Below are positions 27,343-37,118 of a stretch of DNA of 64,000 nt, piece after piece. The position numbers were made by a program, and so were the translations under genes. How positions within the stretch are numbered: the first letter of the stretch is position 1; the number at the start of each line of letters is the position of its first letter. The notes beneath the pieces are model-generated. The model did not search any database and had not been told where the DNA came from. It saw only the letters and a list, made by a program, of their open reading frames with translations. Where the stretch lies: contig JBOEGQ010000001.1 in the NCBI GenBank assembly GCA_050633505.1, positions 62,001-126,000 of the forward strand, in the 5' to 3' direction. This DNA comes from UBA1672 sp050633505 (GTDB taxonomy: Bacteria > Pseudomonadota > Alphaproteobacteria > Micavibrionales > Micavibrionaceae).

Positions 27343-29634
27343 ATGTCGACACTCAGTAAAGAAGCTCTCTTCGAATTCATAAAATCTTCGAACAAACCCT
27401 TAACCAAGCGTGAAATTGCACGCGCCTTTGGGATAAAGGGTGGTGAAAACCGTGTTGCATTAAAGCAAATTCTTAAATCCCTTGAGAAAGACGGAAGTAT
27501 AACCAAACAACCCGGCGGTGTTTATAGCGCACCAGACGGACTTCCGCCTGTTGCAGTTATCGAGATTAACGAAATTGATCTGGATGGCGATGTCTTCGCA
27601 AAACCATTGGAATGGAATGCAGATCTTCAAGGTGACGCTCCGCGCATTGAAATCATACCGGATAAGAAATATTTTAAAAATGTCCGAGAAGGCAGCCGCG
27701 CCCTTTGCCGTCTTTCACGAACAGGCGGGAATGACTACGAGGCTCGCATTATAAGGTTAATCGAAAATGGTGCACGCTATGAAGGCGGTTCGGTTCTCGG
27801 CATTATCCGTTTGCAAAAAAACGGCGCAATCTTGCAGCCTACACATAAAAAAGCAAAACATGACTTCGACATCTCAACAGGAGATTTAAACGGCGCAACG
27901 GATGGTGACTTGGCCGTTTGCGAGGTTTTGCCATCCCGCGGATTAAAACGTAAAAAAGTACGTATTTCAGAGGTTATTGGAAGACAAGGCGATCCGAAAG
28001 CCATCAGCCTAATCTCCTTACACGAAGCCGGTTTAAGCGATTCTTTTACGCAAGACATATTGGATGAAACAACCAATATGAAAGTTCCTGATATTGGAAA
28101 ACGAGAAGATTTGCGCAATATCCCCTTGGTCACCATTGACGGGGCGGATGCGCGTGACTTTGATGACGCCGTATTTGCAGAAAAGCTGGAAGATGGCACC
28201 TATCATTTAATTGTCGCCATTGCCGATGTTGCACATTACGTTACCTTTGGCAGTGCACTGGATAAAGAGGCACAAAAGCGCGGAAACTCAACCTACTTCC
28301 CAGATCGGGTTGTACCCATGCTACCTGAAGCATTATCAAATGATTTATGCTCTTTAAGGCCAAAGGAACCACGCGCATCCCTAGCTGTACACATGTATAT
28401 TGATGAGCAGGGAAAGTTACTACGCTATAAATTTTCACGCGCCCTCATCAAGTCCGCCGCACGCCTTGTATACGAACAAGTGCAAGCCGCAAAGGACGGA
28501 CAAACAGATGATACAACAGGCCCCCTTATGGACACCGTAATCAACCCACTTTACGATGTATATGAGATCCTTGATAAAGCCCGCCGAAAACGTGGAGCAC
28601 TCGATCTGGACTTACCGGAACGACAAATCGTTATAAATGATAAAGGGCAGATGACAGGTGTAAGAACCCGTGCGCGCCTTGATGCTCATAAATTAATCGA
28701 AGAATTCATGATCCTTGCCAATGTTGCTGCGGCCAGTGCTTTAGAAGAAAAAAGCCAAAGCCAGAAAGGAAACGGAAAATATCCGTGCGTTTATCGTATC
28801 CACGACAAGCCAAGCTATGACAAGTTGGAATCTGCCCGTGACTTTATTGAGAGCTTTGACCTGTCCCTTCCTAAAGGGGAAAGCATCCAACCAAAGCAAA
28901 TCAATCACTTACTACACGCAGCAGCTAAAATGGAATATAGCCACCTGATCTCCCAAATGGTTTTGCGCACACAAAGTCAGGCTGTCTATTCCACAGATAA
29001 TATTGGGCATTTCGGTCTGGCACTCACGAAATATGCGCATTTTACCTCCCCCATTCGTCGTTATGCCGATCTATTGGTACACCGTGCATTAATAGGTTCT
29101 TACGGACTTGGTGATGGGGCATTAAGTGAAACCGAGGCATCGCGCATCGACGAAATCGCGCAACATATTTCGGGAACAGAACGCACCTCGATGGAGGCTG
29201 AGCGTAACGCGACGGACAGGTTCACCGCCGCCTATCTGTCCAGTCATATCGGCGCGGAATTTGAAGGAAAAATTAACGGTGTCACACGTTTTGGTCTGTT
29301 TGTTACCCTCAATGAGAGCGGAGCAGATGGCCTGATCCCGATGAAATCACTTAGCGATGATTACTATATACATGATGAAAAAGCACACGCCTTAATCGGG
29401 CGCAGGCGCGGTCACGTCTTCCGTATGGGCGCACCATTACGCGTGGTTATTAAAGAAGCCGACAACCTCACAGGATCATGTGTATTCACCCTTGCCCCAG
29501 GTCAAAAAGGGGCAGACATTCCCGGTCTTGCAAAACCAAAAGCGCCACGAGATAATCTGGATGGTAACCGCCCACCACAACGCCGTGGACGCAAAAAACC
29601 GGGACACGCAAAATATAGAGGTAAGAAGAAGTGA
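27343..29634 (+). CDS. rnr: Ribonuclease R
   Basis: A 763-residue 3'-5' exoribonuclease of the RNB family that degrades structured RNA, including tmRNA-targeted transcripts. The N-terminal winged-helix domain (FEFIKSSNKPLTKREIARAF), cold-shock domains, the RNB catalytic core (DGADARDFDDAVFAE with the Mg-binding aspartates, then HLIVAIADVAHYV), HFTSPIRRYADLLVHR and a C-terminal S1 domain (EFEGKINGVTRFGLFVTL) are in order. The tail is basic (RRGRKKPGHAKYRGKKK). It is followed by rpmG, an arrangement seen in other alphaproteobacteria. Confidence 0.96.
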   Translation: MSTLSKEALFEFIKSSNKPLTKREIARAFGIKGGENRVALKQILKSLEKDGSITKQPGGVYSAPDGLPPVAVIEINEIDLDGDVFAKPLEWNADLQGDAPRIEIIPDKKYFKNVREGSRALCRLSRTGGNDYEARIIRLIENGARYEGGSVLGIIRLQKNGAILQPTHKKAKHDFDISTGDLNGATDGDLAVCEVLPSRGLKRKKVRISEVIGRQGDPKAISLISLHEAGLSDSFTQDILDETTNMKVPDIGKREDLRNIPLVTIDGADARDFDDAVFAEKLEDGTYHLIVAIADVAHYVTFGSALDKEAQKRGNSTYFPDRVVPMLPEALSNDLCSLRPKEPRASLAVHMYIDEQGKLLRYKFSRALIKSAARLVYEQVQAAKDGQTDDTTGPLMDTVINPLYDVYEILDKARRKRGALDLDLPERQIVINDKGQMTGVRTRARLDAHKLIEEFMILANVAAASALEEKSQSQKGNGKYPCVYRIHDKPSYDKLESARDFIESFDLSLPKGESIQPKQINHLLHAAAKMEYSHLISQMVLRTQSQAVYSTDNIGHFGLALTKYAHFTSPIRRYADLLVHRALIGSYGLGDGALSETEASRIDEIAQHISGTERTSMEAERNATDRFTAAYLSSHIGAEFEGKINGVTRFGLFVTLNESGADGLIPMKSLSDDYYIHDEKAHALIGRRRGHVFRMGAPLRVVIKEADNLTGSCVFTLAPGQKGADIPGLAKPKAPRDNLDGNRPPQRRGRKKPGHAKYRGKKK

Positions 29635-29769
29635 ATACAGGGCAATATCCGGGTAAATAGATGTTGAAATTACCCAGTCTATTTCATTACTTGAAATGCT
29701 CCTTAAAACCACCACTCTTTTAATTCCACTATTACCAAATGATTCATTCAACTTTGTTAATCAGAATGC

Positions 29770-29798
29770 TTGACATTCATTTCAAAAACCTGCATAAA
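29770..29798 (+). promoter_or_regulatory. Candidate sigma-70 promoter of rpmG
   Basis: A perfect TTGACA (29770-29775) is followed after exactly 17 bp by CATAAA (29793-29798), ending 38 nt upstream of the rpmG ATG. The -35 element is full consensus and the -10 matches four of six bases, which suits a highly expressed ribosomal protein gene. Confidence 0.55.
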
Positions 29799-29836
29799 GC
29801 CGATCTCTAATTGAAGATTTTTAAGGTTTTAAGGCT

Positions 29837-30040
29837 ATGGCAAAATCAACATACGTAAAAGTAAGACTTGAAAGCGAAGCAGGTACAGGCTACCGCTATT
29901 ATGCGAAACGCAGTACGCGCGCGGAATACAAGCTAAAGAAGAAAAAATATGATCCATGGGCGACACACCCTGAGACAGGTAATAAAGGCGCACACGTGAT
30001 GTTCGTCGAAAAGAAGATGCCTCCTTCAAAGAAAAACTAA
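29837..30040 (+). CDS. rpmG: Large ribosomal subunit protein bL33, extended form
   Basis: A 67-residue bL33. The N-terminal MAKSTYVKVRLESEAGTGY, then YRYYAKRSTR and KLKKKKYDPWA, follow the family. Zinc-binding cysteines are absent, as usual in proteobacteria. The protein is longer than the typical 55 residues: the C-terminus continues with HPETGNKGAHVMFVEKKM, which I cannot match to the canonical form. AAGGCT lies immediately upstream of the ATG. A strong terminator follows, so it is probably monocistronic. Confidence 0.9.
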   Translation: MAKSTYVKVRLESEAGTGYRYYAKRSTRAEYKLKKKKYDPWATHPETGNKGAHVMFVEKKMPPSKKN

Positions 30041-30066
30041 ATTTTTCTTTTGCATCTCCCTTAAAG

Positions 30067-30099
30067 GCACCCCATGAAAATCGGGTGCTTTTTGTTTTT
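30067..30099 (+). terminator. Rho-independent terminator of rpmG
   Basis: A 6-bp GC-rich stem (GCACCC at 30067-30072 with GGGTGC at 30083-30088), a 10-nt loop and the U-rich run TTTTTGTTTTT lie 27 nt after the rpmG stop. Confidence 0.85.
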
Positions 30100-30174
30100 C
30101 GCATTGTGATTGCACAAATGATGTGCCAATCTCCTCCCCATATTACTTTTATTTCAAAGGGAGAGAGACGGAAC

Positions 30175-31107
30175 ATGCGCTACCTCACATTATTACTTGT
30201 CGGACTATGTTTACCTTTAGGCGCCTGTGTAGAGCAAACGCTACAGCAGAGTGTCGGTAATCTTACCTCGGCGATGCCCTCCCTAAGCCAAACCACAAAA
30301 GAAATGCACGGTGTGGTGCTTTCGGTAAAATCCTGTTCTATCTCTACAACGCGTGTCGCGACATGCCGTATGAGCGCAATGAGTAAATATCAGGATCGCA
30401 GCCTTAATCTTATTGGCGGAACATATACGAAAATTCAAGATGATACCGGTGTCTCCTATAACACTCTTCTTGCATTTGGAAGAGATGCAACAGACCGGTC
30501 ACAACGCCAAACCACCTTGATTGCAGATACGCCATACGAATTCACAATAAGGGCGGAAAACCTTTCAACACGTGCAACAAAAATTCGTGCAATTACGGTA
30601 CAGCGCATGGATGTTCTGCAACCTGGCGGCACAGGATTTATCGGATATATAAAAATGAATTTCCCTCACCCACCAATGGGACAAGAAACATATCAAGCGC
30701 ACCAGAAAAGCGCGCCTGCTTCTCCTGCTGTAAAAGAACAGGCCACAACAAACACCCAAGCAAACACCACCACATCAGTGGCATCCGGTGATATGCCGTA
30801 TCGCTACCTTTTTACGCAAATCGTACCGATCCATGCAAACTTACCAAGCGATCCTTTACTTGCAAAAGGTGCGTATTTGCACTTAAGAGAAGATGGTGCA
30901 TTAGGGCATAACTTTTCAAAGCCCGGCCCCTACGGATATGTGCCCAAGCAAGGATGGCGCATGGAAAAGGATAAGCTGGTTATTATCTTTGATCAAATTT
31001 CTTATAGTTTCGACCTTCCCCAAAGTACAACACCAATGGTGACATATCTGGATCAAGGTGGAGCATACAAGATGAGCATCACGCCAAAGGCACAAGCTCA
31101 ACGATAA
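30175..31107 (+). CDS. Lipoprotein of unknown function
   Basis: A 310-residue protein with a lipoprotein signal peptide (YLTLLLVGLCLPLGAC, lipobox LGAC). A first domain of about 140 residues is beta-rich (MHGVVLSVKSCSIS, NTLLAFGRDATDRS, EFTIRAENLSTRATKIRA). A Ser/Thr/Ala/Gln-rich linker follows, and then a second domain starting YRYLFTQIVPIHAN with AYLHLREDGALGHN, suggesting a small beta-barrel. No family is recognised. The ATG at 30175 has GGGAGAGAGACGGA upstream. It precedes the ABC exporter gene by 38 nt and could act with it, but there is no direct evidence. Confidence 0.6.
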   Translation: MRYLTLLLVGLCLPLGACVEQTLQQSVGNLTSAMPSLSQTTKEMHGVVLSVKSCSISTTRVATCRMSAMSKYQDRSLNLIGGTYTKIQDDTGVSYNTLLAFGRDATDRSQRQTTLIADTPYEFTIRAENLSTRATKIRAITVQRMDVLQPGGTGFIGYIKMNFPHPPMGQETYQAHQKSAPASPAVKEQATTNTQANTTTSVASGDMPYRYLFTQIVPIHANLPSDPLLAKGAYLHLREDGALGHNFSKPGPYGYVPKQGWRMEKDKLVIIFDQISYSFDLPQSTTPMVTYLDQGGAYKMSITPKAQAQR

Positions 31108-31145
31108 GAGATGGTTTTCACTTCTATTTTTAAAAGAGCGAGATC

Positions 31146-32945
31146 ATGAGCGATCAACGCATTGCATTACCCGACTACCAAACACCACCACCCACTGGTG
31201 GTTCCACATGGATGTGGTTTAACTTCTTCCTAAAACCACATCATAAGGAATACGGCTTTTGTCTGTTGCTTAATCTTATACGGCAGACATTCTTCAGATC
31301 CCAACCATTCTTCTTAGGCATTCTGGTTGGTTGGGTCGAAAGTGGTACTTTAAAAAGTAATCCAATGCTGGCGCTCATCTGGCTTTTGATCTATGCAATT
31401 CTTTCCTTTCTTGCATATTGCTCTATCGTTTACCTGCTCCCCAAAGCAGGAATTGTGATGGATAAATTATCCAAGCATATCTCCCTATACGGGTTTCAGC
31501 ATTATCTCAATCTTTCGGAATCTTGGCATGAAAACCGTGCCTCTGGTGAGAAGCTACAGCGTCTTTTAAAAGCACGAGAGACATCTTTTACCCTGCTGGA
31601 GAATATATTATGGCATATCATTCAGTTCCCGGCGATTGCCCTCTCTGTCTTCTTATCTGTCATCATTCTTGATGCCGGGTGGTATTATATCATTCTGTTC
31701 TACGCCATGATCACATCTTATATCTGGATTGCACACGCAACGGGAACATGGCTTAAATCCAGATTTGCAGACTTCTATAAAACGCAAGAACAGGTCGTAG
31801 GCGGTGTATATGAATTTCTGACATCGACCAGTACGGTACGTTTTTTCAATTTAAAACGGCATATTCTCGATAAAGCCGGACATTACGAAACCATCAATCA
31901 TGAAAGCCGTACGCGCCTATTCAAGACCTCTGCAATGCGTTGGTTTACCTTGGATTGCACCGCTTTATTCTGGATATTATTGATCATCAGCCTCTCAACT
32001 TATGAGGTTATATATGGTGGTTTGAGTATCACCGCCTATACGGCAATCATTTTTACAACCGTATCCATATGGTTTGAAATCGAGGTTTTCGCCATTTTAT
32101 ATGCGGCAATGATCGACCAATGGGAAGGCTTTAAACGCCTAACAGAAGTCCTCAACCAAGAACCGGCAATTAAAGATAAGGAAAACGCCGTTCACCTCCA
32201 GACCGATTCACCATCCATCTCTTTTCAACAGGTGCGCTTTGAATATAAAAGCGAAGCAAATGTCCTAAAGGATTTATCCTTGCATATAAATTCAGGTGAA
32301 AAGATCGGGCTAATTGGCCCGTCCGGTGCCGGTAAAAGTACACTTATAAAACTGATCATGCGATTTTACGATGTTGATTCCGGCGCTATACAAATTGACG
32401 GACAGAATATTCAAACCCTAACGCAACATTCCATCCAACATCATATTGCCGTTATACCGCAAGATATCGTCCTGTTTAACCATTCTCTCATGGAAAATAT
32501 TCGATATGGACGTCTGGATGCCAGTGATGCCGATGTGATAGAAGCCGCAAAACGCGCACACGCCCTAGACTTTATTGAACAACTTCCCGAAGGATTTAAC
32601 ACGATTGTCGGCGAACGCGGGGTTAAACTATCGGGTGGTCAAAGACAACGCATCGCCATTGCCCGCGCAATTTTGAAAGATGCACCAATTCTTATCCTTG
32701 ATGAAGCAACATCGGCCTTGGATAGTGAATCAGAAAAACTTTTACAATCCTCCCTCGAGGAACTTATGCTGGGAAAAACAGTGATTGCCGTTGCGCATAG
32801 GCTATCTACTATTCACAAAATGGATCGTCTGATTGTGATGGATCAAGGTAAAATCATAGAAGACGGATCACATGAACAACTTATGTCTGATAAGAATGGC
32901 TTGTATAACAAGCTATGGACGATGCAATCAGGTGGTTTCTTATAA
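31146..32945 (+). CDS. ABC transporter, fused permease and ATP-binding protein
   Basis: A 599-residue half-transporter of the exporter type. Residues 1-320 contain about six transmembrane helices. The ATPase part has Walker A GPSGAGKSTL, the Q-loop VIPQDIVLFN, the signature LSGGQRQRIAIARAI, Walker B ILILDEATSALD and the H-switch IAVAHRLSTI. It would work as a homodimer exporting a lipid, peptide or drug; the substrate cannot be told from sequence. The upstream lipoprotein is its only likely partner. Confidence 0.9.
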   Translation: MSDQRIALPDYQTPPPTGGSTWMWFNFFLKPHHKEYGFCLLLNLIRQTFFRSQPFFLGILVGWVESGTLKSNPMLALIWLLIYAILSFLAYCSIVYLLPKAGIVMDKLSKHISLYGFQHYLNLSESWHENRASGEKLQRLLKARETSFTLLENILWHIIQFPAIALSVFLSVIILDAGWYYIILFYAMITSYIWIAHATGTWLKSRFADFYKTQEQVVGGVYEFLTSTSTVRFFNLKRHILDKAGHYETINHESRTRLFKTSAMRWFTLDCTALFWILLIISLSTYEVIYGGLSITAYTAIIFTTVSIWFEIEVFAILYAAMIDQWEGFKRLTEVLNQEPAIKDKENAVHLQTDSPSISFQQVRFEYKSEANVLKDLSLHINSGEKIGLIGPSGAGKSTLIKLIMRFYDVDSGAIQIDGQNIQTLTQHSIQHHIAVIPQDIVLFNHSLMENIRYGRLDASDADVIEAAKRAHALDFIEQLPEGFNTIVGERGVKLSGGQRQRIAIARAILKDAPILILDEATSALDSESEKLLQSSLEELMLGKTVIAVAHRLSTIHKMDRLIVMDQGKIIEDGSHEQLMSDKNGLYNKLWTMQSGGFL

Positions 32946-32952
32946 GGGGATA

Positions 32953-34404
32953 TCAGGCCTGCTGCGCAGGCGTATCATCATCGAATAATGCGCGTTCAAC
33001 CTCTTTATGCTCTTCAGGGTCAAGCCTGCCTTTATTCTCAAAGAATGAACAGTTACGCCCGCCATCCTTTGCCTGATACAGACATTTATCCGCACGCTCT
33101 AAAATCGCGGCAATTGAATGCCCGCCACGGTTAATCACCGCACCACCTACCGAAGTACTGATATTAAGAGCCCCTCCTTCAACACCACATGGTATTGGGA
33201 CATCCGCAATAGAACGACGCAAACGCTCTGCCACCATATAGGCACGCTCAGGCGAGACATCAGGTAATATTGCAACGAATTCTTCTCCACCAAGACGGGC
33301 AACCAAGTCAAAACTACGCAAATTATTTTTAATACGGTCAGCAAAGATTTTTAAAACCTCGTCCCCCACATTATGACCGTGTGTATCATTGACCGATTTA
33401 AAATGGTCAATATCCATCATAATAACACCCAGCGCCTTATTACTATGTGCATTACTTTCAATCAATTTTTCCATATGCACTTCAAGATAACGGCGATTAT
33501 ACAAGCCGGTTAAGCTATCCGTTAGCGCCATAGAGAGGCTAATCTCATAGCTTGACCTCAGGCGATCTTGGAAACGTTTACGGCGGATCTGCGTTCGAAC
33601 CCGTGCGGTTAGCTCATTCTTCTCCAAAGGACGCATAATATAATCATGTGCACCAATCTCAAGACCATGTGCCACACGCGGCATATCACTCTCTTCTGCG
33701 ATCATAACAATTGGTAATGCACGGGTTTTTTCATTAGAGCGCAAATGAGAACATAGGCGTAGACCATCTTCCTGCTTCAAATTCAAGCTAATCATCAAGA
33801 TATCAAAATCATGCGCAGAGATAAGCTCCATCGCCTTCATCCCATTATCAACACCCATAACGATATTTAAATCCGCAGATAATGCCTCTACGATTTTTGA
33901 TTTATCGAAATCCTTATCTTCAACCAAAAGAACGCGCGCACCTTGCACTGGCTCATTCATAAGGTTGGTTTTCTCACTCACCACGCCAAATTGATTGGCG
34001 GCGTTTTCACGAATACGCCATTCGTCCAACGCCATTTTCAAGCGTGCCAAAGACCGTACACGCGCCATAAGCGCCGTATCATTGATTGGTTTGCTCAAAA
34101 AATCATCTGCGCCTGCCTCAAGACCGCGCACTTTATCTTGTACATCAGTCAAGGCCGTCACCATCACAACGGGGATATGCGCCGTCTCTGTATTATTTTT
34201 AATTCGTGAACAAACCTCAAACCCGTCCATTCCCGGCATCATAACATCCAGCAAAACAATATCCGGGTTTTCGTTTTCGACTTTTTCCAGAGCTTCTTGA
34301 CCGCTGGTTGCGGTGATAACCTCATAATATTCACAAGCAAGCTTTGCTTCTAAAAGCTTCACATTCGGTAAAATATCATCAACAACAAGAACGCGTGCGG
34401 ACAT
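32953..34404 (-). CDS. pleD: PleD-type response regulator diguanylate cyclase
   Basis: A 483-residue protein with two receivers and a GGDEF domain, the architecture of Caulobacter PleD. Receiver 1 is complete (aspartate in IVLLDVMMPGMDG). Receiver 2 has lost its phospho-acceptor (ILMISLNLKQEDG, Ser in place of Asp) and should serve as a dimer adaptor. The cyclase active site is RLGGEEFVAIL, preceded by the RSFD inhibitory site for c-di-GMP. It makes c-di-GMP in response to phosphorylation and controls polar development and the motile-to-sessile switch. The start overlaps the divK stop (TAATG), so the two are translationally coupled. Confidence 0.93.
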   Translation of the reverse strand: MSARVLVVDDILPNVKLLEAKLACEYYEVITATSGQEALEKVENENPDIVLLDVMMPGMDGFEVCSRIKNNTETAHIPVVMVTALTDVQDKVRGLEAGADDFLSKPINDTALMARVRSLARLKMALDEWRIRENAANQFGVVSEKTNLMNEPVQGARVLLVEDKDFDKSKIVEALSADLNIVMGVDNGMKAMELISAHDFDILMISLNLKQEDGLRLCSHLRSNEKTRALPIVMIAEESDMPRVAHGLEIGAHDYIMRPLEKNELTARVRTQIRRKRFQDRLRSSYEISLSMALTDSLTGLYNRRYLEVHMEKLIESNAHSNKALGVIMMDIDHFKSVNDTHGHNVGDEVLKIFADRIKNNLRSFDLVARLGGEEFVAILPDVSPERAYMVAERLRRSIADVPIPCGVEGGALNISTSVGGAVINRGGHSIAAILERADKCLYQAKDGGRNCSFFENKGRLDPEEHKEVERALFDDDTPAQQA

Positions 34405-34841
34405 TACGGCGCTTCCTTTCTGGATTGTGTCTGATTGTCCTTTTCACTCAGATTATCATTTTCCTGATTATCTTCTTTATTCAAATGTTTTTTGACAACG
34501 TCGATAAAGCGCGAAACAGAAATCGGCTTAGAGATGTAATCTTCACACCCACCATCAAGAATTTTTTGTTCATCACCCTTCATAGCAAAAGCCGTCACCG
34601 CAATAACCGGTATAGATTTAAGGGTCTCATCCTCTTTCAATTGTCTGGTAATTTCCAATCCCGATATTTCGGGAAGCTGTATGTCCATAATAATGAGATC
34701 CAAATCATGCTCTCTCGCCATTTCAAGCGCCTTTTTCCCCTCTCTGGTTTGCACGGTATTGATACCATGCGCCTCCAGAAGGTCATGAAAAAGCTTCATG
34801 TTCAGTTCATTATCTTCAACAATTAGGACTGTCTTCGTCAT
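34404..34841 (-). CDS. divK: Single-domain polar response regulator DivK
   Basis: A 145-residue receiver with DivK features: VLIVEDNELNMKLFHDLLEA, phospho-aspartate in LIIMDIQLPEISG, TAFAMKGDEQKI and ISKPISVSRF. A polar, glutamine-rich tail of about 25 residues extends past the receiver. DivK signals through DivJ/PleC kinases and DivL to control CtrA, and so the cell cycle and polarity. The operon divK-pleD is conserved in Alphaproteobacteria and is one of the best taxonomic clues here. Confidence 0.92.
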   Translation of the reverse strand: MTKTVLIVEDNELNMKLFHDLLEAHGINTVQTREGKKALEMAREHDLDLIIMDIQLPEISGLEITRQLKEDETLKSIPVIAVTAFAMKGDEQKILDGGCEDYISKPISVSRFIDVVKKHLNKEDNQENDNLSEKDNQTQSRKEAP

Positions 34842-34975
34842 ATGTATGCTCTTGAAATTATATTTGTTTTGCCTGAGGAGAATTATGCTGCTCTACCACT
34901 GTGCTATCTTAAGCATAAGCCCTTGCCAAAACGTTAACATTTCCCTTTATTCCCTTATAAATACTATAATATTCT

Positions 34976-35866
34976 TTATTGCTCTCCAAGCTGTTCATCG
35001 CTTACTTCACAATTGCTATCCAGTTTTTCAATTGCGACAAGTTTTTGCACGACAGAAAAGCTATCATATTCGATTTCCATATCACTAATCACACCGTTTT
35101 CATGAAACACCACAGACATTTCATAATCAGATGTCTCTTCAAAACGGTTCAATGGGAAAAATGCCAAACGTAATTTCCACGCTTTATTCTTTATGAGCGC
35201 GGCATCTATATGCTTTTGATGTTCTTCATCCGGTGTAAAAGTAGTAGGCTTTCCGACAAAGCTATTGATATTAACAGGGCCATCTTCATCACTACCGTCA
35301 AACATTGTGGCATTATAAAACTTTTGTCCGGCATTAATTTTATCCATAACATCTAAGGTATGCGCCATGGGAAACAGCGTTCCTTCCGGTAGATCAAAGA
35401 CCAAGTCCTCAGGAATTGAATAGACCGCTTCGTTCGGATAGCTCATCTCCTCTTGCACCCTGACATTGCCACGCAATTCTTCAAACACAAGCCCCTCACG
35501 TTTTCTCTGTGAGGTGAAATTAAAATCTTTGCCATCAAAGGATTCATATGTTGAGAAGTCACTTGTTATACGCATAGCCGGTGTTTCAACATACTCATAT
35601 GTGACATCAAAATGGTGACTGGATACCCACGCATCACAAGATGGTTGCCACTCATAAACCATTTTCCCGTGAATGTTGGCGACCTTTGCGCTGCTCTTCT
35701 TTGAAGATAAGTAAATATCATAAAGTGCCTTATGCGGGACAAAGCCGGCCTCACGCGCGGGATCTAAAACCGCATGAGCAGGAAGAGAAGAAATACTAAA
35801 GCACCATACAAATACACCGCCCCACATCAGTCTTTTTATTAAATGCGTCTTATATCTTGCAGTCAT
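34976..35866 (-). CDS. eipB: Cell-envelope integrity protein EipB (DUF1849)
   Basis: A 296-residue exported protein. The signal peptide ends near SSLPAHA. The mature part begins with the family pattern FVPHKALYDIYLSSKK and continues GKMVYEWQPSCDAW, SDFSTYESFDGKDFNFTSQR and PFLVP-type strands. The conserved disulfide pair is likely the cysteine in PSCDAW and the one in DSNCEV near the C-terminus. In Brucella the homologue is a periplasmic beta-spiral protein needed for envelope stress resistance and virulence. It is transcribed alone. Confidence 0.85.
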   Translation of the reverse strand: MTARYKTHLIKRLMWGGVFVWCFSISSLPAHAVLDPAREAGFVPHKALYDIYLSSKKSSAKVANIHGKMVYEWQPSCDAWVSSHHFDVTYEYVETPAMRITSDFSTYESFDGKDFNFTSQRKREGLVFEELRGNVRVQEEMSYPNEAVYSIPEDLVFDLPEGTLFPMAHTLDVMDKINAGQKFYNATMFDGSDEDGPVNINSFVGKPTTFTPDEEHQKHIDAALIKNKAWKLRLAFFPLNRFEETSDYEMSVVFHENGVISDMEIEYDSFSVVQKLVAIEKLDSNCEVSDEQLGEQ

Positions 35867-36221
35867 AAAGCCATCATCTTGTTTTATTTATTTTAATTAT
35901 ACCTGAAAGCACGCCCTCTCGAAAGAGGATAATACGCCTCCTCCCCTGCACTTTCGGATGAAACTATTTCTGCGCAAACCGGGCAAACTATGCCTAGTAA
36001 AACGGTAAAAAATGCTTGTTTCCCTAATATTTCCCAGTGGCAAGCCGCTAATCCTTTATGAAAAAAGATTACACGTGCATTCTCGCCCCCCTGTAACACT
36101 ATGAAAATAAGGCAATATTCTCCCTAATGACATAATTGGCACATAAATCGCATATTTCCTTACCATAAAGGGATTTCAGCCTCTTTGATAAGTACTGAGT
36201 AAACACTGAAAGGGTAAAATA

Positions 36222-36950
36222 ATGACAACAGATATGGTTCAAAACACAATGATTGCCAAAGCACAACATGCAGCGGTACCAGCACCACAGACAAAAGATC
36301 CGTCATTTTTTGGCTATCGTGACCTTTTCAGTTTCTTACGCAAAGATTCTCATCATACAACCGACCCAAAAACCAGAGAGCTTTTAAAAACGGCATACAC
36401 CATGTTGGAACAAGCAGAAAAAGAGATTTCATTAAAAGATGAACGCATTAGCCGACTAGAAGATATTCTAACAGTTGATGAACTAACACAACTTACAAAC
36501 CGCCGCGGATTTTATAAGGCCTTCAAGGCAGAATTAGACCGCACAAACCGTGGAGAGAATAAAGGCGGATTACTCATCATGATTGATCTGGATCATTTCA
36601 AAGCCGTCAACGATACGTTCGGTCATCAGGCCGGAGACGAAGCATTAAAAATCGTGGGGCAATTCTTACAACGCTATACACGTGATATGGATGTTGCCGC
36701 ACGCCTTGGCGGAGATGAATTCATCGCCCTTATGCCAAACACATCAATTGCAAAGGCCATGAAACGCGCACAACAACTTGGCGAGGAATTAAACGACTTA
36801 TCTTTCGAGTGGAATGGTTCATACATCAACATCCGCGCCAGTCTGGGATTAAAAGAATATAAAGCCGGTGAAACGATTGAAACAATTATCGAAGAAGCCG
36901 ACCAAGGCATGTATGCAAATAAAGAAATCAGAAAGCAAACACGCCACTAA
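36222..36950 (+). CDS. Diguanylate cyclase (GGDEF protein)
   Basis: A 242-residue soluble protein: an N-terminal 65 residues of unknown fold, a short coiled coil (MLEQAEKEISLKDERISRLE), then a GGDEF domain. DELTQLTNRRGFYKAF begins the domain, and the active site is RLGGDEFIALMP with the RDMD inhibitory site just before it. It should synthesise c-di-GMP and be feedback-inhibited. AAAGGG is 7-8 nt upstream of the ATG. The input signal is unknown. Two hairpins follow the gene. Confidence 0.9.
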   Translation: MTTDMVQNTMIAKAQHAAVPAPQTKDPSFFGYRDLFSFLRKDSHHTTDPKTRELLKTAYTMLEQAEKEISLKDERISRLEDILTVDELTQLTNRRGFYKAFKAELDRTNRGENKGGLLIMIDLDHFKAVNDTFGHQAGDEALKIVGQFLQRYTRDMDVAARLGGDEFIALMPNTSIAKAMKRAQQLGEELNDLSFEWNGSYINIRASLGLKEYKAGETIETIIEEADQGMYANKEIRKQTRH

Positions 36951-36964
36951 TTACAGAGTACTTA

Positions 36965-37060
36965 GGCCTGCTGCTCCCTCCCTTGACCCAGCCCTAACAG
37001 CAGGCCCCCCGAGTAGCCCGGATGCGCAGCTCCACACACATGTGCATCCGGGTTTATTTT
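36965..37060 (+). terminator. Double hairpin with rho-independent terminator after the diguanylate cyclase
   Basis: Two stems occur in tandem: GGCCTGCTG (36965-36973) with CAGCAGGCC (36998-37006), and CCCGGATGC (37017-37025) with GCATCCGGG (37044-37052). The second is followed directly by TTTATTTT. The second is the terminator; the first may add stability or a second stop. Confidence 0.75.
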
Positions 37061-37118
37061 GACAAGATCATAAATTGATATTAGGTTGGATCGTTCAATT
37101 CCCACAGCCCGTCAAAAT

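Noticed and set aside
34890..34906. Minus-strand TAGCACAGTGGTAGAGC resembles a tRNA D-arm, upstream of divK.
   Set aside because: No T-arm (GGTTCGAATCC-like) or CCA end follows and no anticodon stem can be drawn. A short inverted repeat (34883-34889 with 34912-34918) lies around it, but it looks like leader sequence of divK and not a tRNA.
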